Part shown: positions 24,461 to 34,154 of the stretch, piece by piece
Layout of the letters: each line of letters starts with the position of its first letter
How positions within the stretch are numbered: position 1 is the stretch's first letter
Source of the DNA: Spongiactinospora rosea
GTDB taxonomy: Bacteria; Actinomycetota; Actinomycetes; Streptosporangiales; Streptosporangiaceae
NCBI RefSeq assembly: GCF_003315795.1
Contig: NZ_QMEY01000002.1
Location: 620,001-684,000, forward strand
Direction of reading: 5' to 3'
Length of the DNA stretch: 64,000 bases
Program-made: the position numbers and the translations under genes
Notes under the pieces: model-generated
What the model was told of the DNA's origin: nothing
Databases searched by the model: none
What the model saw: only the letters and a program-made list of their open reading frames with translations

Positions 24461-25404
24461 CGCCACGTCGTCCTCGGGTCGAGCAGCGCGACCGCCAGGT
24501 CGGCCAGCAGGTTGATCAGGATGATGCCGCAGCCGAAGATCAGCGTGAGCGCCTGGACCACCGGGAAGTCCCGCTGACCGGCCGCGCTGACCAGTTCCGC
24601 GCCCAGGCCGGGCAGCCCGAAGGTCTGCTCGACCACGACCGCGCCGAACAGCAGCGCGGCGGCCTGGACGGCCAGCAGCGTGACCGCCGGCGGCATCGCG
24701 TTGCGCAGCAGGTGCCGCCGGACCAGCGGCCGGCCGGTGATCCCCAGCGAACGCGCGGTCGTCACATGGTCGGCCGCCAGCACCTGGCGCAGGCTGCCCG
24801 CCCCGCTGCGGGCCAGCAGCGGCATCGCGGCCAGCCCGATGGTGAGCGACGGCAGGACCATCGAGCGCAGCCGTTCGCCGAACGTCTCACCGAAGCCGCC
24901 GACCGGCAGCCAGCCGGTGCGCAGCGCGAGCACCGAGGCCAGCATCAGGCCGATCCAGAACGGCGGGCAGTTGACCAGGATGGTCAGCGACCGGGCGCAG
25001 ATCCGGGCCGCGACCGATCGCGGGCGCAGCGCCAGGAGCAGCGCGGCGGGCGCGGCCAGCGCGGTGCTGACCACGAGCCCGCCCGCAAGCAGCCACAGTG
25101 TCGCGCCCGCGCGGTCGCCGATGATGGCGGAGATCGGGATGCCGGTCCGGTTGGACCGGCCGAGGTCCCCTTCGACCAGGTTCGTCAGGTAGGCCCAGAA
25201 CTGCAGGAAGATCGGCTGGTCGAGGCCCAGGTCCCGGCGTACCTGGGCGACCTGCTCGACGGTCGCGCGCGGCCCGGCCATGACCCGGGCCGGGTCGCCC
25301 GGCATCAACTGCTGGAGCAGCACGACGATGAGCAGCAGCGCGGTCAGCACCGGCAGTACCTGGACCAGCCTGGCGGCCACGAAACGCAGCCGTCCGGCCG
25401 ACAT
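24457..25404 (-). CDS. ABC importer permease (DppB-like), system 1
   Basis: A 315-residue permease. The first helix is followed by LMPGDPARVMAGPRATVEQV and LGLDQPIFLQFWAYL, both hallmarks of DppB. The transport core has the EAA loop TTARSLGITGRPLVRRHLLRNAM and ends with DLAVALLDPRTTWR. It lies 2 bp from the binding-protein stop. Expected to form the channel with DppC. Confidence 0.9.
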   Translation of the reverse strand: MSAGRLRFVAARLVQVLPVLTALLLIVVLLQQLMPGDPARVMAGPRATVEQVAQVRRDLGLDQPIFLQFWAYLTNLVEGDLGRSNRTGIPISAIIGDRAGATLWLLAGGLVVSTALAAPAALLLALRPRSVAARICARSLTILVNCPPFWIGLMLASVLALRTGWLPVGGFGETFGERLRSMVLPSLTIGLAAMPLLARSGAGSLRQVLAADHVTTARSLGITGRPLVRRHLLRNAMPPAVTLLAVQAAALLFGAVVVEQTFGLPGLGAELVSAAGQRDFPVVQALTLIFGCGIILINLLADLAVALLDPRTTWR

Positions 25405-25406
25405 GC

Positions 25407-26924
25407 TCAGCCCGCCCGGAGCTGGTCGGCGGGGTAGGACAGGAAGGGCGTGACCGTGAGCCCCTTGACCTTCGGCGACACGGCGAACAGCCGGTCGGGG
25501 AAGGCGGTGGGGATGTAGGGCAGGTTGTCGTGGATCCAGGTCTCGGCGACCCGTACCGCGGCTCCGCGCTCCTCGTCGGTACGCGCGACCTCCAGCCGGT
25601 CGAAGGCGTCCTCGATGGTCTTCATGGGCAGGCCGGAGTACAGGCCGCCGGTGGCGACGATCAGGCCGAAGATGTCGCCCACGGTCGGGGAGACGCTGCC
25701 GACCTCGCCCAGGGACAGGTGGTAGGCGCCCTTGGCCTGCCGGTCCACCAGTACCTGGACCTCCAGCTTCTGCAGATCGACGTCGATGCCGATGGCGCGG
25801 AGCTGGGCCGCCGCGGTCTCGCCCGCGCGGGTGGAGAACGGGGTGGTCGCGTCCACCACCAGCTCGACCTTCGTCCCGGGGCGGTAGGAGGACTTGGCCA
25901 GTTCGGCCTTGGCCGCATCGATGCCGGTCTCGTAGGTGCAGCCGCAGCCGACCGAGCCCTGCACCCGGGGCGGCAGGCCGCCGGTCGCGGGCGCGGCGAG
26001 GCCGCCGAACACCGCCTGGGCGTACCGGGCGCGGTCGATGGCCAGGCTCACCGCGCGCCGGAAGTGGATGTCGTCGCCCGGGGCCTTGGTGGCGTTGACG
26101 AAGATGCCGTGGATGGTGGCCGAGGGGTGGACGAGTACGCGTTCCTCCTCGGGGATCTGGGCGGCCAGGTCGAGCGGGACGGCCTCGATGGCGTCGGCCT
26201 GGCGGCTCTGGTACCGCAGGAGCTGCTGGTTGGGGTCGGCCACCACGTCGTAGACCAGGCGGTCCAGGTACGGGCGGGCGGGGTCGTGGTAGCGGGGGTT
26301 GCGTTCGAGGACGAGGCGCTGGCCCGGCTGGTAGGAGGACACCACGAACGGCCCGGCGCCGACGGGCTTGGTGAAGAAGTCCGCGCGGCTCTTGCCGCCG
26401 AAGTCCTTCGGCACGATGATCGAGGACCCGTTGCCGAGCCAGGCGAGCGTGAACGTGCTCGCCTTCTTCATCTTGATGACCAGCGTCCGGTCATCGGGGG
26501 TGGCGGTGCCGGTGATGGCCCCGTACAGGGTGCCCATGGACAGGCCCTTGCGCCACAGGCCGACCGAGAACGCCGCGTCCTTGGAGGTCAGCGGCGTCCC
26601 GTCGCTGAAGGTCAGCCCTTCACGCAGGGTGAAGGTGATGGTCTTGGCCTTGGCGTCGAGCGTCCACTTCTCGGCCAGGCCGGGCTGGATCGAGGCCCCG
26701 TCGGACGAGGGGCGGACCAGCCCCTCCATCACCTGGGGCAGCGTCTGGAAAGTGGCGAGTTGGATGGCTTTGTCGGGGTCCCAGCCGTCGATGTCGGCGG
26801 CACGCAGGATGGTGAGGCTCCCGCCGCGACCCGGAGGGCCGTCGGCGGGAGGTTCGGCGGTTCCACAACCGCCAAGCGCCATGGTCATTGCGAGCAGGAG
26901 GCACGCCGCGATCTTGATCCTCAT
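25407..26924 (-). CDS. Lipoprotein substrate-binding protein (SBP family 5), system 1
   Basis: A 505-residue family 5 solute-binding protein. MRIKIAACLLLAMTMALGGC is a lipoprotein signal with the lipid-modified Cys at 20, so it is membrane-anchored outside the cell. FTLREGLTFSDGTPLTSKDAAF is the SBP_bac_5 signature. The ATG at 26924 has AGGTGGG upstream and gives a correct signal; a 24-codon extension does not. First gene of importer 1; a CGAACG-type dyad lies just upstream. The family carries peptides, nickel, opines and other cargo, so the ligand is open. Confidence 0.9.
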   Translation of the reverse strand: MRIKIAACLLLAMTMALGGCGTAEPPADGPPGRGGSLTILRAADIDGWDPDKAIQLATFQTLPQVMEGLVRPSSDGASIQPGLAEKWTLDAKAKTITFTLREGLTFSDGTPLTSKDAAFSVGLWRKGLSMGTLYGAITGTATPDDRTLVIKMKKASTFTLAWLGNGSSIIVPKDFGGKSRADFFTKPVGAGPFVVSSYQPGQRLVLERNPRYHDPARPYLDRLVYDVVADPNQQLLRYQSRQADAIEAVPLDLAAQIPEEERVLVHPSATIHGIFVNATKAPGDDIHFRRAVSLAIDRARYAQAVFGGLAAPATGGLPPRVQGSVGCGCTYETGIDAAKAELAKSSYRPGTKVELVVDATTPFSTRAGETAAAQLRAIGIDVDLQKLEVQVLVDRQAKGAYHLSLGEVGSVSPTVGDIFGLIVATGGLYSGLPMKTIEDAFDRLEVARTDEERGAAVRVAETWIHDNLPYIPTAFPDRLFAVSPKVKGLTVTPFLSYPADQLRAG

Positions 26925-26940
26925 TTTCGCCCACCTGTAA

Positions 26941-26954
26941 ATTGAACGTTCTAT
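26941..26954. promoter_or_regulatory. TetR-type operator 2 before importer 1
   Basis: ATTGAACGTTCTAT, a 14-bp dyad with one mismatched pair, lies 17 bp before the binding-protein start in an AT-rich patch. It has the GAACG half-site also present in the operators at 21076, 37713 and 40581, though it is the most divergent of the set. Confidence 0.5.
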
Positions 26955-27002
26955 AAAACTAGTGGCGTGCCTCTCCAGTCCCCCGACGAGGGGCACCTCG
27001 GC

Positions 27003-28439
27003 TCAGCGCAGGCTGGCCATCACATGCTTGACGTGCGTGTAGTCCTCAAGCGCGTACGAGGACAGGTCCTTGCCGTAGCCCGACCGCTTGTAGCCGCCGT
27101 GCGGCATCTCCGACGCGAGCGGGACGTGGTCGTTGATCCAGACGCCGCCGAACCGCAGCTCCTTCGACACCCGCAGGGCGCGGCCGACGTCGCGGGTCCA
27201 CACCGACGCGGCCAGGCCGTACGGCGTGCCGTTGGCCATCGCCACCGCCTCCTCCTCGGTGGAGAAGCGCTGGACCGTGATCACCGGGCCGAAGATCTCC
27301 CGCTGGATCAGCTCGTCGTCCTGCCGCAGGCCCGCGATGACCGTGGGCTCGTAGAAGTAGCCGGGCCCGTCGAGCGCGCGGCCACCGGTGACGATCTCGG
27401 CGTGCGCGGGACGGCGGTCCACGAACCCCGCCACCCGCTCGCGCTGGACGCCGCTGTTGAGCGGGCCGAGCGTGGTCTCCGGGGAGCGGGGGTCGCCCAT
27501 CACGAACTTGCCCGCCTGCGCCGCCAGACCGGACACGACCTCGTCGTACAGGGCGTCGGCTACCAGGACGCGGGTGGCCGCCGTGCAGTCCTGGCCCGCG
27601 TTGTAGTAACCGGCGCCCGCGACGATCTCCAGCATCGTTTCGAGGTCGGCGTCGCCGAAGACCACCACCGGGGCCTTGCCGCCCAGCTCCAGGTGGACGC
27701 GCTTGAGCGTCCTGGCCGCGTGCTCGGCGATCCAGATGCCGGTCTCCACCGAGCCGGTCAGCGAGACCAGCTCGACGTCGGGGTGCTCGACCAGCGCGGC
27801 CCCCGGCTCGTTGCCGCCCGCCACGACGTTGAGCACGCCGGGCGGCAGGACGGCCGCGGCCAGCTCGGCGAGCCGGACCGTGGTGGACGGCGTGGTCGGG
27901 GCGGGCTTGAGCACGGTCGTGCAGCCGGCGGCCAGCGCCGGGGCGAGCTTCCACACCGCCGTGGTCATCGGGTAGTTCCAGGGCGTGATCTGGCCGACCA
28001 CGCCGACCGGCTCACGGCGGATCATCGAGGTGTAGCCCTCGACGTACTCGCCCGCCGCCTTGCCCTCCAGGTTGCGCGCCGCACCGGCGAAGAAGCGCAG
28101 GTTGTCGGACATGGTGCCGATCTCCTCGCTCCGCGCGACGTGGAGCGGCTTGCCGGTCTCCGCCGACTCCAGCTCGGCCAGCTCGTCGCCGTGCTCCTCG
28201 ACGATGTCGGCCAGGCGGAGCAGGGCGAGCGCGCGTTCGCCCGGGGTGGTGGCGGACCAGCGGGGGAAGGCCGCCTGGGCGGCGGCCACCGCCCGATCGA
28301 CGTCGGCGGCCCCCGAACCCGGGCTGTGGGCGATGATCTCGCCCGTCGCCGGGTTCTCCACGGGGATGATCTGCCCTTCGTCGACCGGATCGATGGACTC
28401 GCCGTCGATGAAATTCCGCAGGACGCGGATGTCCGACAT
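27003..28439 (-). CDS. Aldehyde dehydrogenase, aminobutyraldehyde-dehydrogenase type
   Basis: A 478-residue NAD(P)+-dependent ALDH. The catalytic Cys is in YYNAGQDCTAATRVLV (about residues 279-294), wording typical of gamma-aminobutyraldehyde dehydrogenases (PatD/YdcW). The catalytic Glu is in HLELGGKAP and the cofactor loop is SLTGSVETG. It would oxidise an amino-aldehyde to the acid. Last gene of the nine-gene run that begins with binding protein 2, placing it downstream of amine-releasing enzymes. Betaine-aldehyde or allysine as substrate cannot be excluded. Confidence 0.88.
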   Translation of the reverse strand: MSDIRVLRNFIDGESIDPVDEGQIIPVENPATGEIIAHSPGSGAADVDRAVAAAQAAFPRWSATTPGERALALLRLADIVEEHGDELAELESAETGKPLHVARSEEIGTMSDNLRFFAGAARNLEGKAAGEYVEGYTSMIRREPVGVVGQITPWNYPMTTAVWKLAPALAAGCTTVLKPAPTTPSTTVRLAELAAAVLPPGVLNVVAGGNEPGAALVEHPDVELVSLTGSVETGIWIAEHAARTLKRVHLELGGKAPVVVFGDADLETMLEIVAGAGYYNAGQDCTAATRVLVADALYDEVVSGLAAQAGKFVMGDPRSPETTLGPLNSGVQRERVAGFVDRRPAHAEIVTGGRALDGPGYFYEPTVIAGLRQDDELIQREIFGPVITVQRFSTEEEAVAMANGTPYGLAASVWTRDVGRALRVSKELRFGGVWINDHVPLASEMPHGGYKRSGYGKDLSSYALEDYTHVKHVMASLR

Positions 28440-28473
28440 TGGTTCTCTCTCTTTCAGGTCTCGACCGGCTCTT

Positions 28474-30018
28474 TCAGGACGCGGCGAGCCGGCGCAGTCG
28501 TACCTTGTCGACCTTGCCGACCGCCAGCTTGGGCAGCTCGGTCTCCAGCCGGAACACCTTGGGGACCTTGTAGTTGGCCAGCCGCGCGCGGGCGTGCTCG
28601 CGCAGCTCGGCCTCGGTCACCGGGGCGCGGGCGACCACGAACGCGTGGCCGACCTCGCCCCAGCGCTCGTCCGGCACGCCGACCACGGCGGCCAGCGCCA
28701 CGGCCGGGTGCTCTTCGAGCGCGATCTCGATCTCGCGCGGGTACACGTTGTACCCGCCGGACTTGAACATCTCCTTCAACCGGCCCACCAGGCGGATGTG
28801 CCCGCCCCGCTCCTCCGTCGCCAGGTCGCCGGTGTGCAGCCAGCCGTCCTCGTCGATCGCGGCCCTGGTCGCGACCGGGTCGCGGAAGTAGCCGCGGGTG
28901 ATGAAGTCGCCCCTGATCAGGAGTTCCCCGGCCTCGCCCGGCGCGGACGGCAGGCCGTCGGCCCGGCGCAGCGTCACCTCGTAGTGCGGGTCCACCCGGC
29001 CGACGCTCCAGGACATCGTCTCCAGCGAGTCGTCCGGATCGGTGTAGGTGACCGAGCCGGTCGATTCGGTGAGGCTGTAGCTGGTCGCCAGCTTGGCCCC
29101 GGTCTTGGAAAGGATCTTCAGCAGGCTCAGCGGCGCGGCGGCCCCGCCCCAGATGATGTGCTCAAGCGAGCTCAGGTCCCGCTCCCGCCACTCCGGCGTG
29201 GCGACCATCGCCAGCAACTGGGTGGGGATGCAGTACAGGTGGGTGAGGCGTTCGCGTTCCACCGTGCGCAGCGCGCCCGCAGCGTCGAAACGCGGCAGGT
29301 AGACGATCGTGCCCCCGGCGACCAGGACCGACGTGCTGATGTCGCCGAGGCCGCCGATGTGGTTGAGCGGCAGGTCGCACAGCTTGCGCGGGGCCTCGCC
29401 ATACCACCGCCCGGCCTGCACCACGCCGCAGTACGCCAGGCCGTGGTGCGGGACGAGCGCGCCCTTCGGCCGCCCGGTGCTGCCCGAGGTGTAGATCATC
29501 GCCGCCGGGTCCGCCGGTTCGACCTCGCGGCGGGCCGCGGCCAGGGTCTCCCCGGACACGCCCGCCCCCGCGTCCACGAAGGACTTGTAGGAGACCGACA
29601 GGCCGGGGATCTCACCGGCCCGGGTGACGACCGGCATCGATCGGCCCGCGGCGAGCGCCGCCAGGCGGGACTCCTCCTGGTCGATCATCGAGAACAGCAC
29701 CGCGGGCTCGCTGTCGGCGACCACATGGGTCAGCTCCGCGGTGGTGTACTTCGGGTTCAGCCCCACCCAGATGCCGCCGATGCTCGCCGTGGCCAGGAAG
29801 ACCACGAAGCACTCGGGCTGCGGATCGCCGATCAGCGCGACCCGGTCGCCGCGCCGTACACCGGCGGCCAGCAGCGCCGCCGCGCAGCGGTCCACGTCGT
29901 CGCGCAGCCGCGCGTACGTCCAGCGTCCGCCTTCACCGGCCAGGGCCTCCCGGCCGGGATGGCGTTCGGCCCAGTGATCGACATAGTCGGTGACGCGCGG
30001 CAACCGGGGAACACTCAT
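28474..30018 (-). CDS. Acyl-CoA synthetase-like AMP-forming ligase
   Basis: A 514-residue class I adenylate-forming enzyme with the full motif set: MIYTSGSTGRPKGALVPH (A3, about residues 173-190), SYSLTESTGSV (A5), DEDGWLHTGDLATEE (A7), VGRLKEMFKSGGYNVYP (A8) and PKLAVGKVDKVRLRRL, with the A10 Lys. It would activate a carboxylic acid to its CoA thioester. Overlaps the amidohydrolase stop (ATGA). Within the operon it is the natural sink for an acid released by the amidase. Acid chain type unknown. Confidence 0.88.
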   Translation of the reverse strand: MSVPRLPRVTDYVDHWAERHPGREALAGEGGRWTYARLRDDVDRCAAALLAAGVRRGDRVALIGDPQPECFVVFLATASIGGIWVGLNPKYTTAELTHVVADSEPAVLFSMIDQEESRLAALAAGRSMPVVTRAGEIPGLSVSYKSFVDAGAGVSGETLAAARREVEPADPAAMIYTSGSTGRPKGALVPHHGLAYCGVVQAGRWYGEAPRKLCDLPLNHIGGLGDISTSVLVAGGTIVYLPRFDAAGALRTVERERLTHLYCIPTQLLAMVATPEWRERDLSSLEHIIWGGAAAPLSLLKILSKTGAKLATSYSLTESTGSVTYTDPDDSLETMSWSVGRVDPHYEVTLRRADGLPSAPGEAGELLIRGDFITRGYFRDPVATRAAIDEDGWLHTGDLATEERGGHIRLVGRLKEMFKSGGYNVYPREIEIALEEHPAVALAAVVGVPDERWGEVGHAFVVARAPVTEAELREHARARLANYKVPKVFRLETELPKLAVGKVDKVRLRRLAAS

Positions 30019-30896
30019 ATCAGCACAGCCTCCTCACGGGGCGACAGCAGCCGCTTGGCGTTGTCGTGCAGCAGCGCGTCCAGGGTCTCGGCGCGCAGGC
30101 CGAGGCCGTGCCACTCCGCCAGCGCCCGCCCGTGCGGGAAGACCGGCCAGTCGGTGGCGAACAGGATCTGCTCGCGCAGCAGCCGGTCCATGAAGTGCCG
30201 CATCATCTCCCACCCCGACCCCTGCACGCCCAGGTACTTCGGCGCGAGACCGCCGAAGTCGATGAGCACGTTGGGGTGGCGGCGGGCCACGGCGACGATC
30301 TCCGGCACCCACGGCCAGGCCCCGTGGCAGGCGATCAGGGTCGCCTCGGGGAAGTCGCAGGCGACCTGGTCCAGCCGGACCGGGCGCTCGGCCTCGATGG
30401 GGTGGTTGCGCGAGTAGTTGACGCCGGTGTGGATGGCCACCGCCAGGCCCAGTTCGGTGGCCTTGGAGTAGACCGGGTAGAGCGGGCGGTCGTCGATGGC
30501 GAGGCCGAAGAAGGACGGCTGCACGTTGATCCCTTTCAGGCCCAGCGCGGCGACGCGCTCGACCTGACGTACCGCGCGCATCACCGACAAGGGCTCAAGC
30601 GACACGGTACCGAACCCGGAAAAACGGTCCGGGCGCAGCCGTACCTGCTCGGCGACCTCCTCGTTGAGGGCGTCGGCGTAGTCGCCGTGCTCGAACTCGG
30701 CGTGCAGCACGGCGTGCCCGATGCCGGCCAGGTCCATCTCGGCCAGCAGTTCGTCCATGCCCTTGTGCCAGCCCGCGCCGATGTCGAGCACGGCCTCGTA
30801 CTGCGTGTAGACCTCGCCGCCCGCGGCGATCGGGGGCCGGACGGAGCTGGGCACCCGCACGCGGAAATCGATGATCGTCGAAGGTGCCGAATCCAT
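30015..30896 (-). CDS. Amidohydrolase_2 family protein with altered metal motif
   Basis: A 293-residue TIM-barrel protein of the amidohydrolase 2/ACMSD-like group. Conserved positions include LAVAIHTGVN, TLIACHGAWPWVPE and ILFATDWPVFPHG, which supply two His and an Asp metal ligand. The usual strand-1 HxH is absent: the sequence reads IIDFRVRVP, so metal binding is altered. The ATG at 30896 has GGAGGAAC upstream. Lies between amidase and ligase in the operon; hydrolase or decarboxylase activity is possible. Confidence 0.8.
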   Translation of the reverse strand: MDSAPSTIIDFRVRVPSSVRPPIAAGGEVYTQYEAVLDIGAGWHKGMDELLAEMDLAGIGHAVLHAEFEHGDYADALNEEVAEQVRLRPDRFSGFGTVSLEPLSVMRAVRQVERVAALGLKGINVQPSFFGLAIDDRPLYPVYSKATELGLAVAIHTGVNYSRNHPIEAERPVRLDQVACDFPEATLIACHGAWPWVPEIVAVARRHPNVLIDFGGLAPKYLGVQGSGWEMMRHFMDRLLREQILFATDWPVFPHGRALAEWHGLGLRAETLDALLHDNAKRLLSPREEAVLI

Positions 30897-30935
30897 GGAA
30901 TGTTCCTCCGGGGGTTGGACTGTCACAGGGGGTCG

Positions 30936-32390
30936 TCAGAGGGGGAGGCCGGTGGGCCTGCGGTGCCGCCAGGGGTGGGCGCGTTCGAGCTGCCCGGCCA
31001 GGGCGAGGACGGTGCCGTCCTGCCAGCGGCCCCCGATGAGCTGGACGCCGAGCGGCACGTCCCGCTCGACCAGCGGAACGGAGATCGCGGGCAGGCCCAG
31101 CATGTTGGCCAGCACGGTGAGCGAGGCGGTCTCCTCGGCCCGGCGCAGCGGCAGCCAGGGGTCCTCCTCCTGGCCCTCCCACAGCGAGCCGATGCGCGGG
31201 GCGAGCACCGGGTTGGTCGGGGTGAGCAGGACGTCCACCTCGTCCCAGGCCCGGTACATCTCGGCCGACCGGATCTGGAGGTCCAGGATCGCGGTGACGT
31301 ACGTCATGGCGTCCATCCCGCGGGCGGCCTCGCGCAGCGTCCGGTTGAGCGGTTCGATGGCGGACTCGTCGGTGACCACGCAGTCGGCCGAGCCGGTCGC
31401 GTACAGGATGTCGAAGCGGGTGGTGAACCACTCCGGGTCCAGGCCGGGCACGCGCTGCTCGACCACCTCGTGCCCGAGGTCGGCGAGCAGGTCGGCGGCC
31501 TTGCGGAGCAGGGCTTCGGCGGCCGGGTCCACCTGGGCGGCGAACGCGGGCTGCAGGTTGAGGCCGATGCGCAGCCGTCCGGGATCGCGCTGGGCACGCT
31601 CGCGGAACGGCACCTCCGGGCGGGGCGGGGCGTACCAGGTGGGGCGGGGGGCGTTGGCGAACACGTCCAGTACGGCGGCGGTGTCCAGCACGGTCCGGGT
31701 GAGCACGCCTTCGGTGGCGAAGCCCTCCATGTAGTGGGCGTCGGAGGGCACCAGGCCGCGGCTGGGCTTCATCCCGACCAGCCCGCAGTAGCTGGCGGGC
31801 TCCCTGATGGACCCGGCCCCGTCGGAGGCGTGCCCGATCGGCAGCAGGCCCGCCGCGACCGCGGCGGCCGAACCGCCGCTGGAGCCGCCGGGGCTCCGTT
31901 CCAGGTCCCACGGGTTGCGGGTCGCGCCGTGCCGCAGCGACTCGGTGACCGACACCGTGCCGAACTCCGGCGAGGTCGTGCCGCCCACGAAGACGAAGCC
32001 CGCCTCGCGCAGCGCCCGCACCGCGTGGGCGTCGTACTCCATCACCGTGTGCTCGATGCCGTTGGAGGCGCTGCACAGCGGCCAGCCGAGCACCGGGTGC
32101 AGGTCCTTGATCGCGATCGGCACGCCGTGGAACGGCGGCAGCGACTCGCCCTTGGCGACCTTCGCGTCGGCGGCGTCGGCGGTGGCGCGGGCCTCGTCGT
32201 GGGCGACGTGGCAGAACGCGTTCAGCGCCGGGTTCACCCGGTCGATGCGGGCCAGGTAGTCCTCTACCAGCTCCCGGGAGCCGATCTCGCCGGCGGCGAC
32301 GCGCTCGGCCAGTTCGGTGGCGCTCGGCCAGCCCTCGGGTCCGGTGCCCGCGGGATCGCGCAGATCCCCGGCCTGGACGGTCTCCGTCAT
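30936..32390 (-). CDS. Amidase signature family hydrolase
   Basis: A 484-residue amidase-signature enzyme with the Ser-cisSer-Lys triad. The catalytic Lys is in [14 protein letters not shown] (about residue 95). The glycine/serine core [20 protein letters not shown] holds the cis-Ser, and [20 protein letters not shown] holds the Ser nucleophile. It would hydrolyse a carboxamide. No signal peptide, so it acts on imported substrate. Its start overlaps the ABC ATPase stop, placing it directly after importer 2; this is the main clue that the imported compound has an amide bond. Confidence 0.9.
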   Translation of the reverse strand: MTETVQAGDLRDPAGTGPEGWPSATELAERVAAGEIGSRELVEDYLARIDRVNPALNAFCHVAHDEARATADAADAKVAKGESLPPFHGVPIAIKDLHPVLGWPLCSASNGIEHTVMEYDAHAVRALREAGFVFVGGTTSPEFGTVSVTESLRHGATRNPWDLERSPGGSSGGSAAAVAAGLLPIGHASDGAGSIREPASYCGLVGMKPSRGLVPSDAHYMEGFATEGVLTRTVLDTAAVLDVFANAPRPTWYAPPRPEVPFRERAQRDPGRLRIGLNLQPAFAAQVDPAAEALLRKAADLLADLGHEVVEQRVPGLDPEWFTTRFDILYATGSADCVVTDESAIEPLNRTLREAARGMDAMTYVTAILDLQIRSAEMYRAWDEVDVLLTPTNPVLAPRIGSLWEGQEEDPWLPLRRAEETASLTVLANMLGLPAISVPLVERDVPLGVQLIGGRWQDGTVLALAGQLERAHPWRHRRPTGLPL

Positions 32391-33184
32391 GCCTTCTCCT
32401 GTTCCTTGCGGGTGGGACGCCAGCCGGGGCGGGGCACGCTCGCGCGCAGCAGGCGGGTGTAGGGGTGGCTGGGCTGGTCGAGCACCTGGGCGGCGGGGCC
32501 GCGCTCGACGATCGAGCCGTGCCGCATGACCACGATGTCGTCGGCGACCTGGCGGACCACGGCCAGGTCGTGGCTGATGAACAGGTACGCGACGCCGGTG
32601 CGCTCGCGTACGTCGGCCAGTACGTTGAGCACCTGCGCCTGGATGGACACGTCGAGCGCGGCGACGGACTCGTCCAGGATCAGGATGCGGGGCTCGGCGG
32701 CGAGGGCCCTGGCGATGGCCACCCGCTGGCGCTGGCCGCCGGACAGCGCGGCGGGCAGCGCGGCCATGTGGCGGTCGGAGAGGCCGACCAGGTCCGCGAG
32801 TTCGGCGACGCGCTCGCGCCGCCGGGACGCGGACAGCGAGGTGTGCAGCCGCAGCACCTCCTCCACGGCCGCGCCCGGGCTCTGCCGGGGGTCCAGGCTG
32901 GAGTACGGGTCCTGGAAGACGATCTGGACCTCGCCGCCGCGCCTGCGCCGTTCCCGCGCCGAGCGGGGCGGCGTCGAACGGTCCCGGCCGCAGGCGGTGA
33001 TCCGGCCCGCGGTCGGCCGTTCCAGGCCGACGATCATGCGGGCCACGGTGGTCTTGCCGGAGCCGGACTCGCCGACGATGGCCACCGCGCCCGCCGGAGG
33101 CAGCGTGAGGCTCAGGTCGTCCACGGCGACGGCGTCGCCGAAGGTCTTGCGGAGCCCGGCCAGCTCAAGAATGGGTTCAGCCAT
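32387..33184 (-). CDS. Oligopeptide-type ABC importer ATPase (DppF-like), system 2
   Basis: A 265-residue ATPase: Walker A GESGSGKTT, Q-loop FQDPYSSLDPR, signature LSGGQRQRV, Walker B ILILDESVAALD, H-loop FISHD. It stops soon after HPYTRLLRASVP and lacks the Cys-rich C-terminal oligo_HPY region present in the other three ATPases of this locus, so it is shorter than usual. Overlaps both neighbours. Confidence 0.88.
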   Translation of the reverse strand: MAEPILELAGLRKTFGDAVAVDDLSLTLPPAGAVAIVGESGSGKTTVARMIVGLERPTAGRITACGRDRSTPPRSARERRRRGGEVQIVFQDPYSSLDPRQSPGAAVEEVLRLHTSLSASRRRERVAELADLVGLSDRHMAALPAALSGGQRQRVAIARALAAEPRILILDESVAALDVSIQAQVLNVLADVRERTGVAYLFISHDLAVVRQVADDIVVMRHGSIVERGPAAQVLDQPSHPYTRLLRASVPRPGWRPTRKEQEKA

Positions 33185-34154
33185 GGGACGCCGCCTGCAA
33201 CTCCTCGGCGCGCAGGCACGCCACCTCGCCGTCGGACAGGAACCGCAGCTCGGGCCGCTTGGTGCGGCAGCCTTCGCGTACGTGCGGGCAGCGCTCGCAG
33301 AAGGCGCAGCCGTCCGGGGCCTCGAACGCCGACAGCGGGCGGCCCGGGATGGTCGCCAGCCGGTCGGCCCGCCGGTCCAGGGCGGGGCGCGCGGCGGTGA
33401 GCGCCGCCGTGTACGGGTGCAGCGGGTCGTCGTGCAGCGCCGCCGACGCGCGTACCTCCATCACCCGGCCCGCGTACATGACCGCGGTGCGGTCGCAGAC
33501 GGCCGCCGCCAGTTCCAGGTCATGGGTGATGAACAGCATGGCCAGCCCGCGCTCGCGGCGCAGTTCGTCCAGTACGGCCATGACCTCGGCCTGGGTGGTG
33601 ACGTCCAGCGCGGTGGTGGGCTCGTCGGCCAGCAGCAGTTTCGGCTCGGCGAGCAGGGTGGACGCGATCATGACGCGTTGCAGCAGCCCGCCGGACAGTT
33701 CGTGCGGGTACTGGCGCAGCCGCCGCGCGCCGTCGGGGATGCCGACCTCACCGAGGACCTGCGCCGCGCGCTGTTCGGCCTGCCTGCGGCCGACCCGGCC
33801 GCGGATGCGCAGCGCCTCGGTCAGGAAGTCGCCGATCGTGCGCACCGGGTTGATGTGCGCCCGCGGGTCCTGGAAGATCATCGGGACGCCCGCGCGCAGT
33901 TCGCGCAGCGCCGCGCCGCGCAGCGTGCCCACGTCGGTGCCCTGGTACCGGATCGTCCCTTCCACCTGCGCGCCCGGCGGCAGCAGCCGCACGATCGAGC
34001 GGGCCGTCATGGACTTGCCCGACCCGGACTCCCCCACCAGGCCGACCGCCTCGCCCTCGGCGATGCTCAGTGAGACGTCGCTGAGCACCGGCTTGGGCCG
34101 GTCCGGCGTGGGCAGGGTCACGGTCAGGTGGCTGATGTCGAGAATGGCGCTCAT
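33177..34154 (-). CDS. Oligopeptide-type ABC importer ATPase (DppD-like), system 2
   Basis: A 325-residue ATPase. Walker A GESGSGKSM, Q-loop FQDPRAHINPV, signature LSGGLLQRV, Walker B LLLADEPTTALD, H-loop FITHD, C-terminal CAFCERCPHVREGC. It starts with an ATGA overlap to the permease at 34151. Works with the shorter DppF-like partner. Confidence 0.9.
   Translation of the reverse strand: MSAILDISHLTVTLPTPDRPKPVLSDVSLSIAEGEAVGLVGESGSGKSMTARSIVRLLPPGAQVEGTIRYQGTDVGTLRGAALRELRAGVPMIFQDPRAHINPVRTIGDFLTEALRIRGRVGRRQAEQRAAQVLGEVGIPDGARRLRQYPHELSGGLLQRVMIASTLLAEPKLLLADEPTTALDVTTQAEVMAVLDELRRERGLAMLFITHDLELAAAVCDRTAVMYAGRVMEVRASAALHDDPLHPYTAALTAARPALDRRADRLATIPGRPLSAFEAPDGCAFCERCPHVREGCRTKRPELRFLSDGEVACLRAEELQAASHG

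Noticed and set aside
26941..27002. Strong terminator after the aldehyde dehydrogenase
   Set aside because: CCCC-gacga-GGGG near 26981-26993 is only a 4-bp stem with imperfect outer pairing; too weak to annotate.
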